Assembly: GCA_020137815.1 (NCBI GenBank)
Contig: CM035360.1
Coordinates: forward strand, 874,577-938,576
Origin: Hormiphora californensis
Taxonomy: Eukaryota; Ctenophora; Tentaculata; Cydippida; Pleurobrachiidae
DNA: 64,000 nt
Direction of reading: 5' to 3'
The notes under the pieces were generated by a model. It ran no database searches, was not told the DNA's origin, and saw only the letters and a list, made by a program, of their open reading frames with translations. Within the stretch, counting starts at the first letter, position 1. The number at the start of each line of letters is the position of its first letter. The position numbers and the translations under genes were made by a program. This document shows positions 11,651 to 24,195 of the stretch, in pieces.

Positions 11651-12687
11651 GAAGTGTGGGATGAGAATGTGACCATGTCCCTGGATGAAGAACACGTTTG
11701 TGCACCCAATAGTTTCGGGTATACCTTCACCACTGAGGCTCACCCGTTACCAAAGGGCGTCCTGGGGTGCTGCTACCCAAAACAGGTAATGAGATGCAAT
11801 TATTATATACCATTTACCCAGTGGGCATCACCAAAAGTACATGCTTAATTTACTCAGTGAGCATCACCAAAACACGGGCTCAACAACAATTTACCGGAAC
11901 CTAGATTTCTACTTTAGCCAAGTTTAGAATTTAGCATTGAGCGGGCATTGATGAGCCCTTTTGCGAAATTTTTGATGTTTGACTGTGTTTGAATTTGCTT
12001 TCCTCTCTTCCAGAAAGTTGAAGACCATCATATCAACAAAATGTTCAAAGGATCTGCAGTAAATGAAGTGCAACACCCCTTCAGCTTCTTCACCTTTCCT
12101 CTTCCCCCGGTAAGAGAGACCTTGTCATACTGATCTCTCTTAGTTAATGTAACGATCTCACTGCTCTCTCCTAGTTAATGTAACGATCTCACCTCACACT
12201 GCTCTCTCTTAGTTAATGTAACGATCTCACTTCTCTCTCCTAGTTAATGTAACGATCTCGCCTCCCTCTCCTAGTTAATCGTAACGATCTCACCCCGACA
12301 GGTGCACTACCCATCTCTACCTCTATCCTATGAACTCTCCACACTAGAGGACTGGTTTCTGGTGACTGTAGCCGGATCTCACTCTCACTGTCTTCAATCT
12401 CAGGCACCACCATCCACCTCCAGCTGAGGTTAATATTTGTTTAGTTTGTAAGAGGTTTGGGAATAGTGAATTTTTTGCTGTTTTCTCGATGTTTTAGGTG
12501 TAAATCACATACCTTACTTTTAGTATCACTTACCAAATGGCATTCCTTTATCCACTCGATAAATGTGGCCTGTGCTATTTTCGTAGGTTCATTCCTGCAA
12601 GATTCAACCGTGGTATGCAAGGTACGAAGTGTACGGCGCCGAATTCAACAAGCTCGTCGGGAAAAAAGCGTTCCGAGTTGTGGATAG
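11651..12687 (+). CDS. Unrecognised split gene, 3' part (3-4 exons)
   Basis: Family not recognised. Exons supported by GT-AG sites and matching phase 0: 11651-11785 (begins EVWDENVTMSLDEEHVC), 12014-12109 (KVEDHHINKMFKGSAV...FPLPP) and 12301 onward (VHYPSLPLSYELSTLEDWF). The third exon hits a stop at about 12,425 in that frame, while its +1 frame (TTIHLQLR) splices at a good GTTAAT donor to an exon at about 12,586. That exon is itself open in two frames, one ending at a stop near 12,687. An indel in exon 3, or a different 3' structure, is therefore likely. Earlier exons must lie upstream in the noisy region. The intron at 12,110-12,300 is a small minisatellite. Confidence 0.5.
12140..12295. 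repeat. Intronic repeat with acceptor-like units
   Basis: Five units of about 28-40 bp, each with CTCTCTCCTAG or CTCTCTTAG followed by TTAATGTAACGATCTCAC. Each supplies a polypyrimidine tract plus AG. Unlike the other arrays the downstream part does not match the following exon, whose acceptor is GACAG at about 12,300. Confidence 0.75.
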
Positions 12688-12719
12688 GAACTCTTAACTA
12701 TTAATTAAATTATTAGATT

Positions 12720-13279
12720 AATTCAGAGCTGTCTTGGTAATTTTAGGGGTCCTTCTGCTTTTTCCTCAGTTTGGCTGGCCCTGCTTTAGCTTTACCAGTA
12801 AATGACCCTGACCCATCTGGCATCTATAATTCCATCTTTCGGTTTTTGAGCAATGATCGACTGACACGGTCGCTTGTAGTGGGAAAACGGTAATGGAAAA
12901 CGAAGATACAGTAAGACGACGCGCAACCGTGACCAATAAGGGCGCTAGTACGTGCTGACACATGAACTTTTTGCCGCGCGTTATGCACCGTGCGCGTCTC
13001 CTTACTGTATTTTGCGTTACCGTATTTTGACTGCAAGCAGCACTGAGACCCAGAGTTCTGGAGAGTGACCCACACTGTCTGGCCCCCTTTAAATCCTCAA
13101 AGACAGTCGCCCAGATGGGGTCTGGACCGCTAGAGTGTTCGACTCATTAAGAGACTGAGATTGAGAAATAGAATTGAGGGCGAGTCGGTCAGTCGGGTAC
13201 CCGTACAGTGCAGAATTTACATTTTATCGGTACGGGTATCTTTTTTTCGTGTGTGCTAAAAGTAAAAGTAAAAACAAGC
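12720..13279. other. Intergenic, no gene seen
   Basis: No recognisable reading frame. Two short minus-strand frames (12,766-13,075) have no domain or splice support. Confidence 0.4.
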
Positions 13280-13503
13280 TAAAGTCGGATTTTTTGAAAC
13301 TGTCACCCCCCTGAAATAACAAATTTGTCATATCTCCGGTTCCTGATAAGATAGAGACTTGAAATTTGGAGGTTCGGAAGAACTTAGCAAGATCTTTATA
13401 ACCTCCAAATTTCAAGTCTCTATCTCATCAGGAACCGGACTTATGGTCATTTAAAGAAATTTGAAAACTCAGGGGGGTGACAGTTTCAAAAAATCCGACT
13501 TTA
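13280..13503. repeat. 224-bp fold-back element
   Basis: Palindrome with outer arms TAAAGTCGGATTTTTTGAAA at 13,280 and its complement ending at 13,503. Inner arms contain CTGTCACCCCCCTGA and GGTTCCTGAT...CTTGAAATTTGGAGG. The centre is about 30 bp. It encodes nothing and is probably a MITE. Confidence 0.8.
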
Positions 13504-14035
13504 AGATACCGATAGGTTCTGTCGTTTACTTTTGTTTTATGGGAATATTTATTATGTTTTATTTTGCTACATTATTTCTTTAATTGTGATTTGAATATAC
13601 GAGTTTGACTTCGATCAAAAACAATCATCGCGTAGGGCGCTGATAAATTGACTTTAATACGCCAAATTCATGCGCGCAACATTGAGGCGCGCGCGGTTTT
13701 AGTTCAACCAAACAAAATAAATTAAAAAGAAGGTCCAGAAATTTGAAAAACTGAAGTGTTTTTCCCATTTTTTCTTAATTCTTTCTTCCATCCAGTAAAA
13801 AAGCGACCCTTTGAGGGATGAAACGAGGAAACTTCATTCCTCTTGGTTTACATAACAGTTAACACTCTTTGACGGCAGTTTTCTTTCTGTACGCCATTAC
13901 TCGTCCGGTCCGAGGACCCAGGACCTAGCCCTTGGTCTCAGAAAGGCGAAATTGAATGAATTTAAACGACCTGTTGGCTGAATTATTATTCTTCCTAGTA
14001 TCTAATAGTTATTTAAAATCTGTGACTTTTTTCAG

Positions 14036-16361
14036 CAATGCACCGGCTGAAACAGAACATAGAAAGGGTCCAGCAGCAGAAGGAAAATGCCAACAAATTC
14101 GAAACACTTTGTAATATTATCTCCAGTCAGGAGGCCAACTGGAAAACATCTCTTAGATCAGTTTTAGAGCTGAAAAACGAGTTACTTCAACATCAAATTC
14201 CTCCATCCGTTGTCATGAACCTTGCTGTTGTACACTCGGAATTATTCCGGGCTCAGGCGGATTTAATGGCTCCAGTTAAAGAACTTGTCAGGCTTGTCAT
14301 GGTGCATAAGCAATCGCTCGAGGAGAAAAGTATCGCCCTGAAAAGGATAGACGAGGAAAACCAGAGGAGAAAGTCGGAGTTGGACGTTGCGGTGAGGAAG
14401 TTGGAGCAGACGTACAACTACGAGAAGCAGTGGAGGCGAGATCACACTTTGAATAACTGGGAGAGGATGTTTTGTAAGGCAGCGCTGAACAGAACTCACG
14501 GTCGAAGGTGGAAGTTTGTAATAAGTAAGGTGAAACAACGTGCCGCACTTGGATTGTCTGTGTTCAATCCAATGTTGGATACAGACTCAGAATCTGATGA
14601 ACACAGGATAAGCTATGTTCCGAGGCTGACTTATGGGAGCACTACCGCTTCTTCCTGCTAATCTCACAACCCGGCAAAGTACGAGCAGGTACACTACCCC
14701 GGCTAGCAAGCTCACAAGTAGTGCCATTCAGAGCAGTCTGCTGAGCTCTAGCCTGAAGATGGACACATCTGGAGAAACTGACGATGAGGACACACAAGAT
14801 ACGGAGCCGATACCGAACAAAATTATCAAATCTCCTCCACCCAACCGCTCTGTCAACCGCTCATCTAGGTCGGTTCAAAAGAATGATGTAGCTGTGTCCA
14901 CGGAGGATACCGAATACGACAAAGCCCTGACAATTCTGGCATACAACCTCATCGGCTTCAAACTCGACCACACCAATATCTCCTGTAAGTTTTCCCTGCT
15001 CCAGAAAACAGCGGAAACGGCCGTTCTGAACAGTGAGGACGAATCTGCGTTTGAGGAGGTAGGATTTCTGTTTGAGGGAGAGGAGTACAAGAATCCTGGG
15101 ATACAAACGGGGTACCTCCATAGGGGACATGATGGAGGAGGAGGTATCGGAGCAGCTTGAGATTACAATCCATACCCAGGGAAGGGTGTTTGCTATCTCT
15201 ACAGTCCCCGTGGAGGACATATCCGATTCTCAACCGGAAATTATGGGTCAGGTTAATGTTGACGATGCCGTACCCAAACCCTTTCCTATTTTCTCATTGG
15301 AAGGAGATGTCACGGCACCCTGTGGATACCTACCCATATACTGTGTTTGGCAGTTGAAGGCAAGGGAGAAGAGAAGAGAAGTGGGTGTGATGACTGATCA
15401 TCACCCAGCTCGTGACGGTGGAATTGTCCTCGAGGATGACTGAGGAAGGATGAAGAGGAGGAGATTGAGGTTAAAACAGGTTATTTCCGAGAAAGTTTCC
15501 TCTGCTTCACCAGCCCTTTCCAGGAAATCAGTCTCAGTCATGATCCCAACTCCTAAACCTCCCTCTGAACCGACCACGCCCGAGCCAATGGACCGGACCA
15601 GCGATGAGATCATGGAGAGTATAGTGAGATCGAAAACGGAAGAAATGGCCATTGCTCATGCACAGGAGATTGAGAGGTTACAGCTGGAGTATGAGATACG
15701 TCTGGAGGGAATGGCGAAAGCGCTGGAGATGCTCAAAATGCAGGATGAGCTGGGTGATCGGGCTATGGAGTTTTCTAAAACTCCCGTTTCCATGGTTTCC
15801 TGCTTTACCCCAGCAACCGGGTCTAGTTCAATGGAAAACCGAGGTGCAGTAACAGTACCTTCACTTGGACTCCCTCGGTCTTACCCAGGTGACAAGAAAA
15901 GGGGCGTACAGAACCTACCGGATGGATTCTTCGAGCGTATGGAGCATTTCACTGCATCCTCCCTCGCTAGGCAACAAGAGTTGGTTACTAGGGTGCGTGA
16001 CGAGGTGAGGAGTCACACCGAGAGTGCCATGGCAACCCAGCATCGCCTGGCAGCTGGGAGAATTACCAGCGCTGACAGTGGTGACAGCGGGATCAATGAG
16101 ACAATGCAGGATCTCTCGCTCCCCGCTATTTTCATGCCCAACAAGACTGGGGTTTACTTTTCACCCAAGGCAAACAAATCCTTTCATCCACCGGGCTGCA
16201 AGGATCCCAGGTTAACCCAGGCACCCTCAGTCTTCCAGCTACCCCACATGGGCAGGAAAACACCCGTACTGAACCTCTTCGATTTGTCCCAGAAGAATGT
16301 GGTGCACAACGGACCGGGGTGGTTGTACAAGACGTGCAAGGACGTGACGTACAAACGATGA
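14036..16361 (+). CDS. Unrecognised coiled-coil protein, frame broken at three points
   Basis: Not assigned to a family. A good acceptor (CTTTTTTCAG) precedes the ATG at 14,038. The first 205 residues are highly charged and heptad-rich, typical of coiled coil. The frame then shifts near 14,655 and near 15,110, and there is an in-frame TGA at 15,441-15,443. Beyond that, the same frame continues from 15,444 to 16,361 with Ser/Thr/Pro-rich sequence, another coiled coil (residues like EIERLQLEYEIRLEGMAKAL) and a tail ending CKDVTYKR. Continuity of charged, low-complexity sequence across each break argues for one ~760-residue protein with sequence errors or a young pseudogene. An alternative is a genuine stop at 15,443 followed by a second gene starting at 15,450. 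It lies just upstream of the axonemal SAXO gene on the same strand, so a ciliary role is possible but only a guess. Confidence 0.55.
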
Positions 16362-16761
16362 CGTCAGACATGTGATAATGACGTCATGACACACACGTGA
16401 TGTCACCACTATAGGAGCTGCTTCATGTGCACGTGCTTCATGTCACACACGTGCCAGTTGTTTGGAATGCTCGTGTGACAAGCAGGATAAACAATAGGGA
16501 CAGAAAGTGAAAGGGGGATAGATAGAGATAGATGGATAGAAAGAGAGAGAGAGATACAGATGGATAGAGAGAGAGAGATGCATGTTTGATCCTATTCTTT
16601 TACTTTTTGCATGTTTTGATATATCTGATTTTCTTTAATTTTAAAACTCTTCACGTGTTGTTGTTTTAGATCTGATCCTAGCCCGAACTATATATCGCTA
16701 CTTTTCCATGATCAAGTATATCCATCTCTCTTCCCTTTTTAGTGTTGTGAAAAGCAGAATT

Positions 16762-19700
16762 ATGGGCAAGGAGAAATGCCAGTGTGATCTATGTGACTGT
16801 GGGTAAGTCAGGGAGTTATACTCGGGTTAGGCAAGATCTGTCTGACGCCGCCAGACCCGTTTTGATTCTCGCTAGATCAGGTCGGCGCCGCCAGACAGGG
16901 CGATCAGTAAAAGAGAACTTACACTTTTGCCTAAAGACGTTATTGCGGTAATGTAACACCCTCTGGCCTTAACACCCATCCCCATATTTCAGACGGCACA
17001 GGTGCCCTGTTCACACGACTCGAGTCGAGAAACATATCCCAGCTCCGAACGACCCGGATAACTTCAAAACATCATATCAGGTCAGTGGTAAACTGTTTCT
17101 CAAACCGTTCTCATGCTACAATATTATCCAACTTCTTGTCCAGCCGGCTGGGGCAGCCAGAAGGAAACAACTAAACGTCCTAGTGTTTTTCTTGCCAATT
17201 GTCATGCTGCTGTTTTTCTACAAGATTTGCCCCTCATTCAGATAAATCTGCATTCTCCCTCTATCATGATAATAATAATAATAATAATCCGCCCATATCC
17301 GACAGGGACAGAGCAGTAGAACTGTTGCTGTCACTGAAGGATGATCTGAACGGTTAACATACTTGAATATACCTGCCGACTTATCCTTAATATTGCACAA
17401 AAAATGGTAAAGAAAAAAACAACGGCCCACATAACTATCGGTAACTGAAAACATAACAGACTGAGATAGAGTCCTGGAACTCTAAAAAGATGGTTTAAAA
17501 GTCCAATAGATAGAAAACACTCGTGCTATGAAAAAACCCAAAACGTGCTTCACACTTCTGCTCGCCACGAGCCAAAATACAGAAAAAATAAAACAGGTAC
17601 CAGCTAGAGAACAAACCTCAGTAAGATGGAGAGAACACTCCTAGGACAATCAGGATTCACCGAAAGCCTCAATGAAGAGACTAGTCTTTAGCTTAGACTT
17701 GAAAGAGTCCACAGAGTCAATTGCTCTCAGATCAATGGAAAGCTTATTCCAGATTTCAGGCAGATAAACCGACGGACGTCTCCTCCTCAACTTAGAAGTT
17801 GCATTCACACTGGATAGCTTAGGATACCTCAGCTTGAGGCCATCAGGCTGAGCGTTTCCTCTGGTAGTCCGGATCACATGTAGTCCATCATCCACAGGGA
17901 CCTGTTCCTGCAGGTATCATGCACTTTGATACACTAAACCGCACGTTGAATAGTGAATGTCGATTGAATGAACACTTACAAGTCACCCTTCAAGAACACT
18001 ATGATACTCCACCGAGAAAAATATATGCCGAAAAAATGAATCAATATCTTGAACTTTCTCACACATCTTTGCTGCTACAGCTGATCTGCTATTACGCCGC
18101 TAAATGCCCATCAGGTTCAATTCAAAGAAAATTCAGGCTGTTGTCGTCCCAAGCCTTGCTTACCCATTCTCGCTACACAAATGCCAAAGAAGCAGCCCTT
18201 CAATGGAACAACTGAGTCAAACACTGCTTTTCAACAGAAAGCAATTCCCCCAAGGTAACAGTTTCTAAAACATCATGGGGTTTCCGACCGAATTTTTGTC
18301 TACTGGTCCGAGGTCTTTTATGGACAAATTCGTTCAGACACCCCCAGCCCCCCCCCCCCCCCCCCCCCCCCGAAAGTTTTAGTATGCTAATTCGCCTTCT
18401 ATCTAGATACAAAAAGGAGAAGGAAAAGTATGCCCCGCCCACGGGAAATATGGATCTCAGGACCACCAAATCTTGTGCTTTTACCCCAAAACACGCTGAA
18501 AAACTGCGATCCTATAAACCAGATCTGTCAGCTGAGCGACCCAAGGAGTTACCCTCTTTTGATGGTGTCACCACTACCCAGTCTTTTTACAAGGTTGGAA
18601 TGATTATTGTGCATATGCAGTGTGTTTTTATATGACACCCTTCTAATGGAGCAAGGGGTGCTACTGAAGATCTCAATATGTCCCTTTTATTACTCTTGAT
18701 CTTTTCATACCCTCAATGCCTACTAGGCCTACGAGAAGGCGGGACGGCAGAAGATGTGCAGTGAACATCCCACCAACCTAAGGGTCAATAAGGAGGGGAA
18801 GTTTGAGGATGTAACGACTACAAAGGATAGCTATCCCCCATACAGGTGACTAAAGTCAAAAGTGTGCCATACTGCCAGGCCAATGCTCTGACCGCATTTG
18901 TCGCACACTATTTGAAGAAATGAAAATAGGGTCTGGACAATGCTCTGAATGACAGTTAAATTTCATGCAATCATTGTAACCGTATGGTAACCGTAAAAGT
19001 GTAACCATGTTAATAGCCCCTGTAACTTCTGTAACTGTTTAAGTAACCATGGTAACTATTCAGTGTTTCCAGGAGTGCCGACAGAAGGCAACCCATCAGG
19101 CCAGTTGAACAGACGTATGAATCAGGGCAACCTTTTTATGGTGTTACAACTACCTCTAACTGCTACCAAGGCCTGGCAAATACACCTCCCGATCCTGTTT
19201 TACAGAGCTCCACCTACAAACCACCCTCAGGTACACTACAAAACGTATCTTCTCATATTTATTGAAACCTCAACTCACTGTTTAATTTCAACAGTCAGAT
19301 GTCCTGGTGTAGTCACAAAATCTCTCTTGATCTCGAACAGCTAATTCCCCATCCCATACCATGATATGTCAGGTGATCATTACGAATCCCTACTTACATA
19401 CCAACAACCTCCATACCAACATCCCCCATACCACATAGGTATGGAGGTTGTTGGTATGGAAGCGTTTTGTGAGGTTCAGTGACCTCCATACCAACTCATA
19501 GATTATATTTAGAGAGTTGGTATGGAGGGTAATAAAGTCTCTATAACGCTTCCATACCAACTCGATGCAGCCATACCAACTTGTGAAAAATCCTTGATAT
19601 ATCTGGGTGTAAGGTACTGCCAATTAGAGCTGTCCCGATGTACGATTCAATTACATGATTCATATCACGATACGGGATTCAAGTGGCTTCGCTTTGGGTA

Positions 19701-22700
19701 GGGTGTGCCTTTCACGTACTGTGTGTGTTTATTTTAATGCAATACAAACGTAAGATATCACTGTGGTATGTGTCTTGCCCTCTCCCAACGGCCAGCAATT
19801 CCTATTACAGTGGCCCAGAAATGTGGCTCCGATGTAGCTCTTACCGATACAGCTGGTGCATTTTGCAAGTAACCTTATATGCCAGGTTTTCTTTCGGCGG
19901 TTCAGCCTAGTGGAATACGTGTTGTAATACGTATTGCATCTTGTCACCACCTTTATTACAAGAGAAGTTGGTAGTACCAACACCCTCATGCCACACTCAA
20001 CCCAACCCTATGGGGTCTAAACCCCAAACCTCTCCGAAACCTCCATCTAAACCACCTAAACCCATCCTAAACATCACCCATCAAATCTGAACAGAAGTAC
20101 CTAAATCACCAAGATATAGTATGTACATAACTACTTGCATAACAAAAAGCAAGTAAGCAAACCTGAAACCAGCCATACGAACCAAACTGAGTGAGGATTC
20201 AGGGTGATGTAAAAGAGTTGTTAGTACGAAGACGGTGTATGTACGTGATTTATTTCTGTTCAGATTTGAGGGGTGATGTTTATGTGGTCTATATGGAGGT
20301 TTAGGAGGGCCGAGGGGTTTAGGGTTTATACCCTATAAGTATAAGGTTGAGTTGAGTGTGGTATGAGGGTGTTGGTACTCGTGAGTCGTGATGGTAGGTA
20401 GGTATGGTGGTATTGTCAAGGTGTAATATATTTCCACAAATTGCAATACATAAATTGCAATAGCAGTGAATAGAAGTACTTCAAAATCCAACTACCATTA
20501 TTCAGTATTCTCGCTTATGTGTGAGATCGATCTCAGTCGCCGTCGACTTCGACTTCAATCTTTCACATGTGTCCATGTAACCAACAGAACATGTAGGCCA
20601 CTATAGGAGCATCATAGTTTTCAATGGCTGGGTAACATGGCATAGACACCTATTACAGGGAGACTAAGACCAGGAAAGATGGAGCAAGCTGCAAGGGGAG
20701 TTTTAATTTAATTTCTGAGTTGTTGGCCGTTGGGAGAGGGCAAGACACAGACCACAGTAATATCTTACGTTTGCTTGTTTGTTAAAGACGTCTTAGGAAC
20801 CTGGGATACGGAGTTCTCCCCCTCACCGCTGTCCTGGGTATCGTGCCGGAATTTGAAGTGTCTCCGACGTGGAGGGCTTTTGGAAGAAGTGGGAATTGGG
20901 AAGAGTAGAAGAGAGAGAGAGGTTGAGGAGCACTTTTCTGATCTGAGAGGTCCCCATGATGACTCGAGAACAGTCGGGGAGATCAGAATGGCTATAGTGG
21001 GTGGATGTATGGGTGGATGTATGGAGGATTGTCGCGTCGTCCGTTGTAGTAAAGTCAAGACATAGTTCCTGTACTATCTTACGTTTGTAAACACACACAT
21101 CAGTACGTGAAAGGCACACCCCACCCAAAGCGAAGCCACTTGAATCCCGTATCGTGATATGAATCATGTAATTGAATCGTACATCGGGACAGCTCTAATT
21201 GGCAGTACCTTACACCCAGATATATCAAGGATTTTTCACAAGTTGGTATGGCTGCATCGAGTTGGTATGGAAGCGTTATAGAGACTTTAATACCCTCCAT
21301 ACCAACTCTCTAAATATAATCTATGAGTTGGTATGGAGGTCACTGAACCTCACAAAACGCGTCCATACCAACACCCTCCATACCTATGTGGTATGGGGGA
21401 TGTTGGTATGGAGGTTGTTGGTATGTAAGTGTGGAACCGATCATTACCCCCCGCTGCTGTTATAATAGGTGAGATGATGCACGAGACGACGACTAAAGCT
21501 CATTATAACGGAGCCACAGGGAACAGAGCACAACCAATCATACCCCAATCAGTCAGAAACCCGCCATCCGAGTTCAAAGGTATAGGTGATATTTAGAGTT
21601 TACCGATGACTAATTATATTTTACACGAATCCACCATCACAGAGAGTGTAGAGTATGTGATCCTTCACAGTTCATCATATCATATAGTCTATAGATGCGT
21701 GGAACTTGGTGATAATTTTAGATATTTGTCAAAATAACTGGTAAGCTTGCGACTCACATCAAATATTGAAAACCTTGAATTTCAATGTCTATATCACTGA
21801 TTTCTAACCCACCCCATTAGCATATTCCCCAACTTCCCAGGTACGACCACGAACATGGAAACGTATCCCGTACATCCGGTCCAGGGTCGCCCCAAGAGAA
21901 AGGAAAAGGAACCGTACATTAAACCAACTGAGAAAATGGAAACCAGATCTCACCACAGGTTTGGTTACGAAGTTGCCCCTTGCCAGCGCGCGCGAAGGTC
22001 GCCCGGCGACCTGAGTGTGAGGTGTATTCGATACCAAACCACAGGTACAATTTGAAGAACAAATAACCCCTCAACCACACACCTCCACCCCACCATTCCA
22101 CCCACCCTTCCACCCCTCCCCTCCACCACAGCGCTCCACCATACCCCCTCCACCCGACCCATCCACCCCACCCCAACCCTCCACCCAACCGCTCCACCAC
22201 ACCCGCCTCCCCCACAGAGAGTACTACAAGCCCCACTCGGTACAGAGGCGACGACGTCTCTCCCCGTTAGAGAGGACCCCACACATCCACCCCACCTCTC
22301 CACCCCACCCCTCTACCCCTCCACCCCACCCCTCCACCCCACCCGCCTCCCCCACAGAGAGTACTACAAGCCCCACTCGGTACAGAGGCGGCGACGTCTC
22401 TCCCCGTTAGAGAGGACCCCGACACGGAAAGCGAGTGCTCCCCTTCCAAAGTTTCATAACAACACCACACACCGGGAACAGTATAAACATTGGAAGGTAA
22501 AGTGAGATCAGAGATGGATATCTGATTGGATATAGTGAGATCTGAGTACATATTTTAGAAAGGGAAAGAGAGTCAGATAGAAATCGTTTGTCCATTTTGA
22601 GGGACGAACTGGCGGAATTTGAACATTTATCCACCTTCTATCGTACTAATTTGTCTAACAAAAACTGTTATGTGCTATAACGTCGATCAATTATAGAAAC

Positions 22701-23123
22701 GGGTAGAAACGGGTAAAAATCTGTAGTTTTATAAAGAGTGTAGTTTTCACTTTTCAAAACATGTTTCTCTGCAGAAAGTTGAACGGCAAAAAGCATTCAC
22801 GGAACCACCCCTGATGTTGCGAATTGGAACTGGGAAAATGTCCACGAAAACGATGCAGCAAAGTGACTTTACTTACCGAGGAGAGAAGGTACGAAATCAA
22901 AATCTGTCTCTGTCTTAGACAGAAATCAGAATTTATTTGTCTTGGACAGAAATCTTTGTTTTGTCCCGTATCACCTTTATCACTAGATCATTTTTTTTAC
23001 TCACTTCTCTGTGCATGTGTGTATTCATCTCGCAGCAGTATCGAGTGCCAATAGAACTTTGACATGCTTTATCATTACAGCGAGGTGGCATTTTAACCAT
23101 CTTTTATTCTCAATCTATCTCAT

Positions 23124-23209
<86 letters not shown>

Positions 23210-24163
23210 CATCCCAACCATCACATGTGGCACTGCACTCTAAATTTCTATTCCCTTCTCTCACAGTGACACATACAGAAAGTTCATAATATTTCTCGGA
23301 GGCCATGATAAATTTAAAATTAGAGATCGGGAGGGTTGTGAAATCTGCCCTTGTACTTGGTACTAATTCTTCAATTCTCCATTTCTTCACAATATCCAGT
23401 CATCTATCTTTTGTCTGCTATCATTTAGCGCCATAGAAGATGTGACACGCATATAATATCACTGAGAAAGCGATAGATATATCCAATCTGCTTATTGGTG
23501 ATGGACTGTCTCTAGCGAAAGGAAGAAAGGAGGGAGAGATAGAAGAAAGGAGGGAGATAGAGATAGAAGAAGGCGAGAGAGATGATCAATTTGTGTGTTG
23601 TTATGGCAACCAACATCCAGTGCATTCACTCTCTGGCGCTGCACACATAACAATCTTTTCAGGCTATACCATGACTCTCTTTCTCCCAACTCACTCGTTC
23701 TCTCACTTTCTCTACGTTACCCCCCTTTATATTTTTGAGGTCCTGCATCTCAAGCAGACTATCATATAACAGCATCACACTAATTTTTCACTCCAACCCC
23801 CTCTAACTCGCGCTCTCTCCTCGATCTCTCCTCTGCTGGTGTCTCTCTACATCTCGAGTCTCTCTCGACGGATCTCTGTCCTCTCTCCTCTCTACGTCTT
23901 CCTCCTCGTCTGTCGCTCTCGCCTCCCCCAGGGCATCATCCATTCCCCACCTGACCCCTCTCTCTCTCCCTCTCTCCTGACGGATCTCTCAATCGTGCTT
24001 CTCAGACTCTACGATGCTTGTCTTGAGAAGGCTCTGAGTTCATTCTCTTCTCTCTCTCTCGAGCGTCTGCTCGTCTCACGTGCTCTTCGCGTCTCACTTC
24101 GTACTCATCTGGAAATCTCTCTCTCTCTCATCTTCATCTCATCCTCATCATCTCCTCTAATCT

Positions 24164-24195
<32 letters not shown>

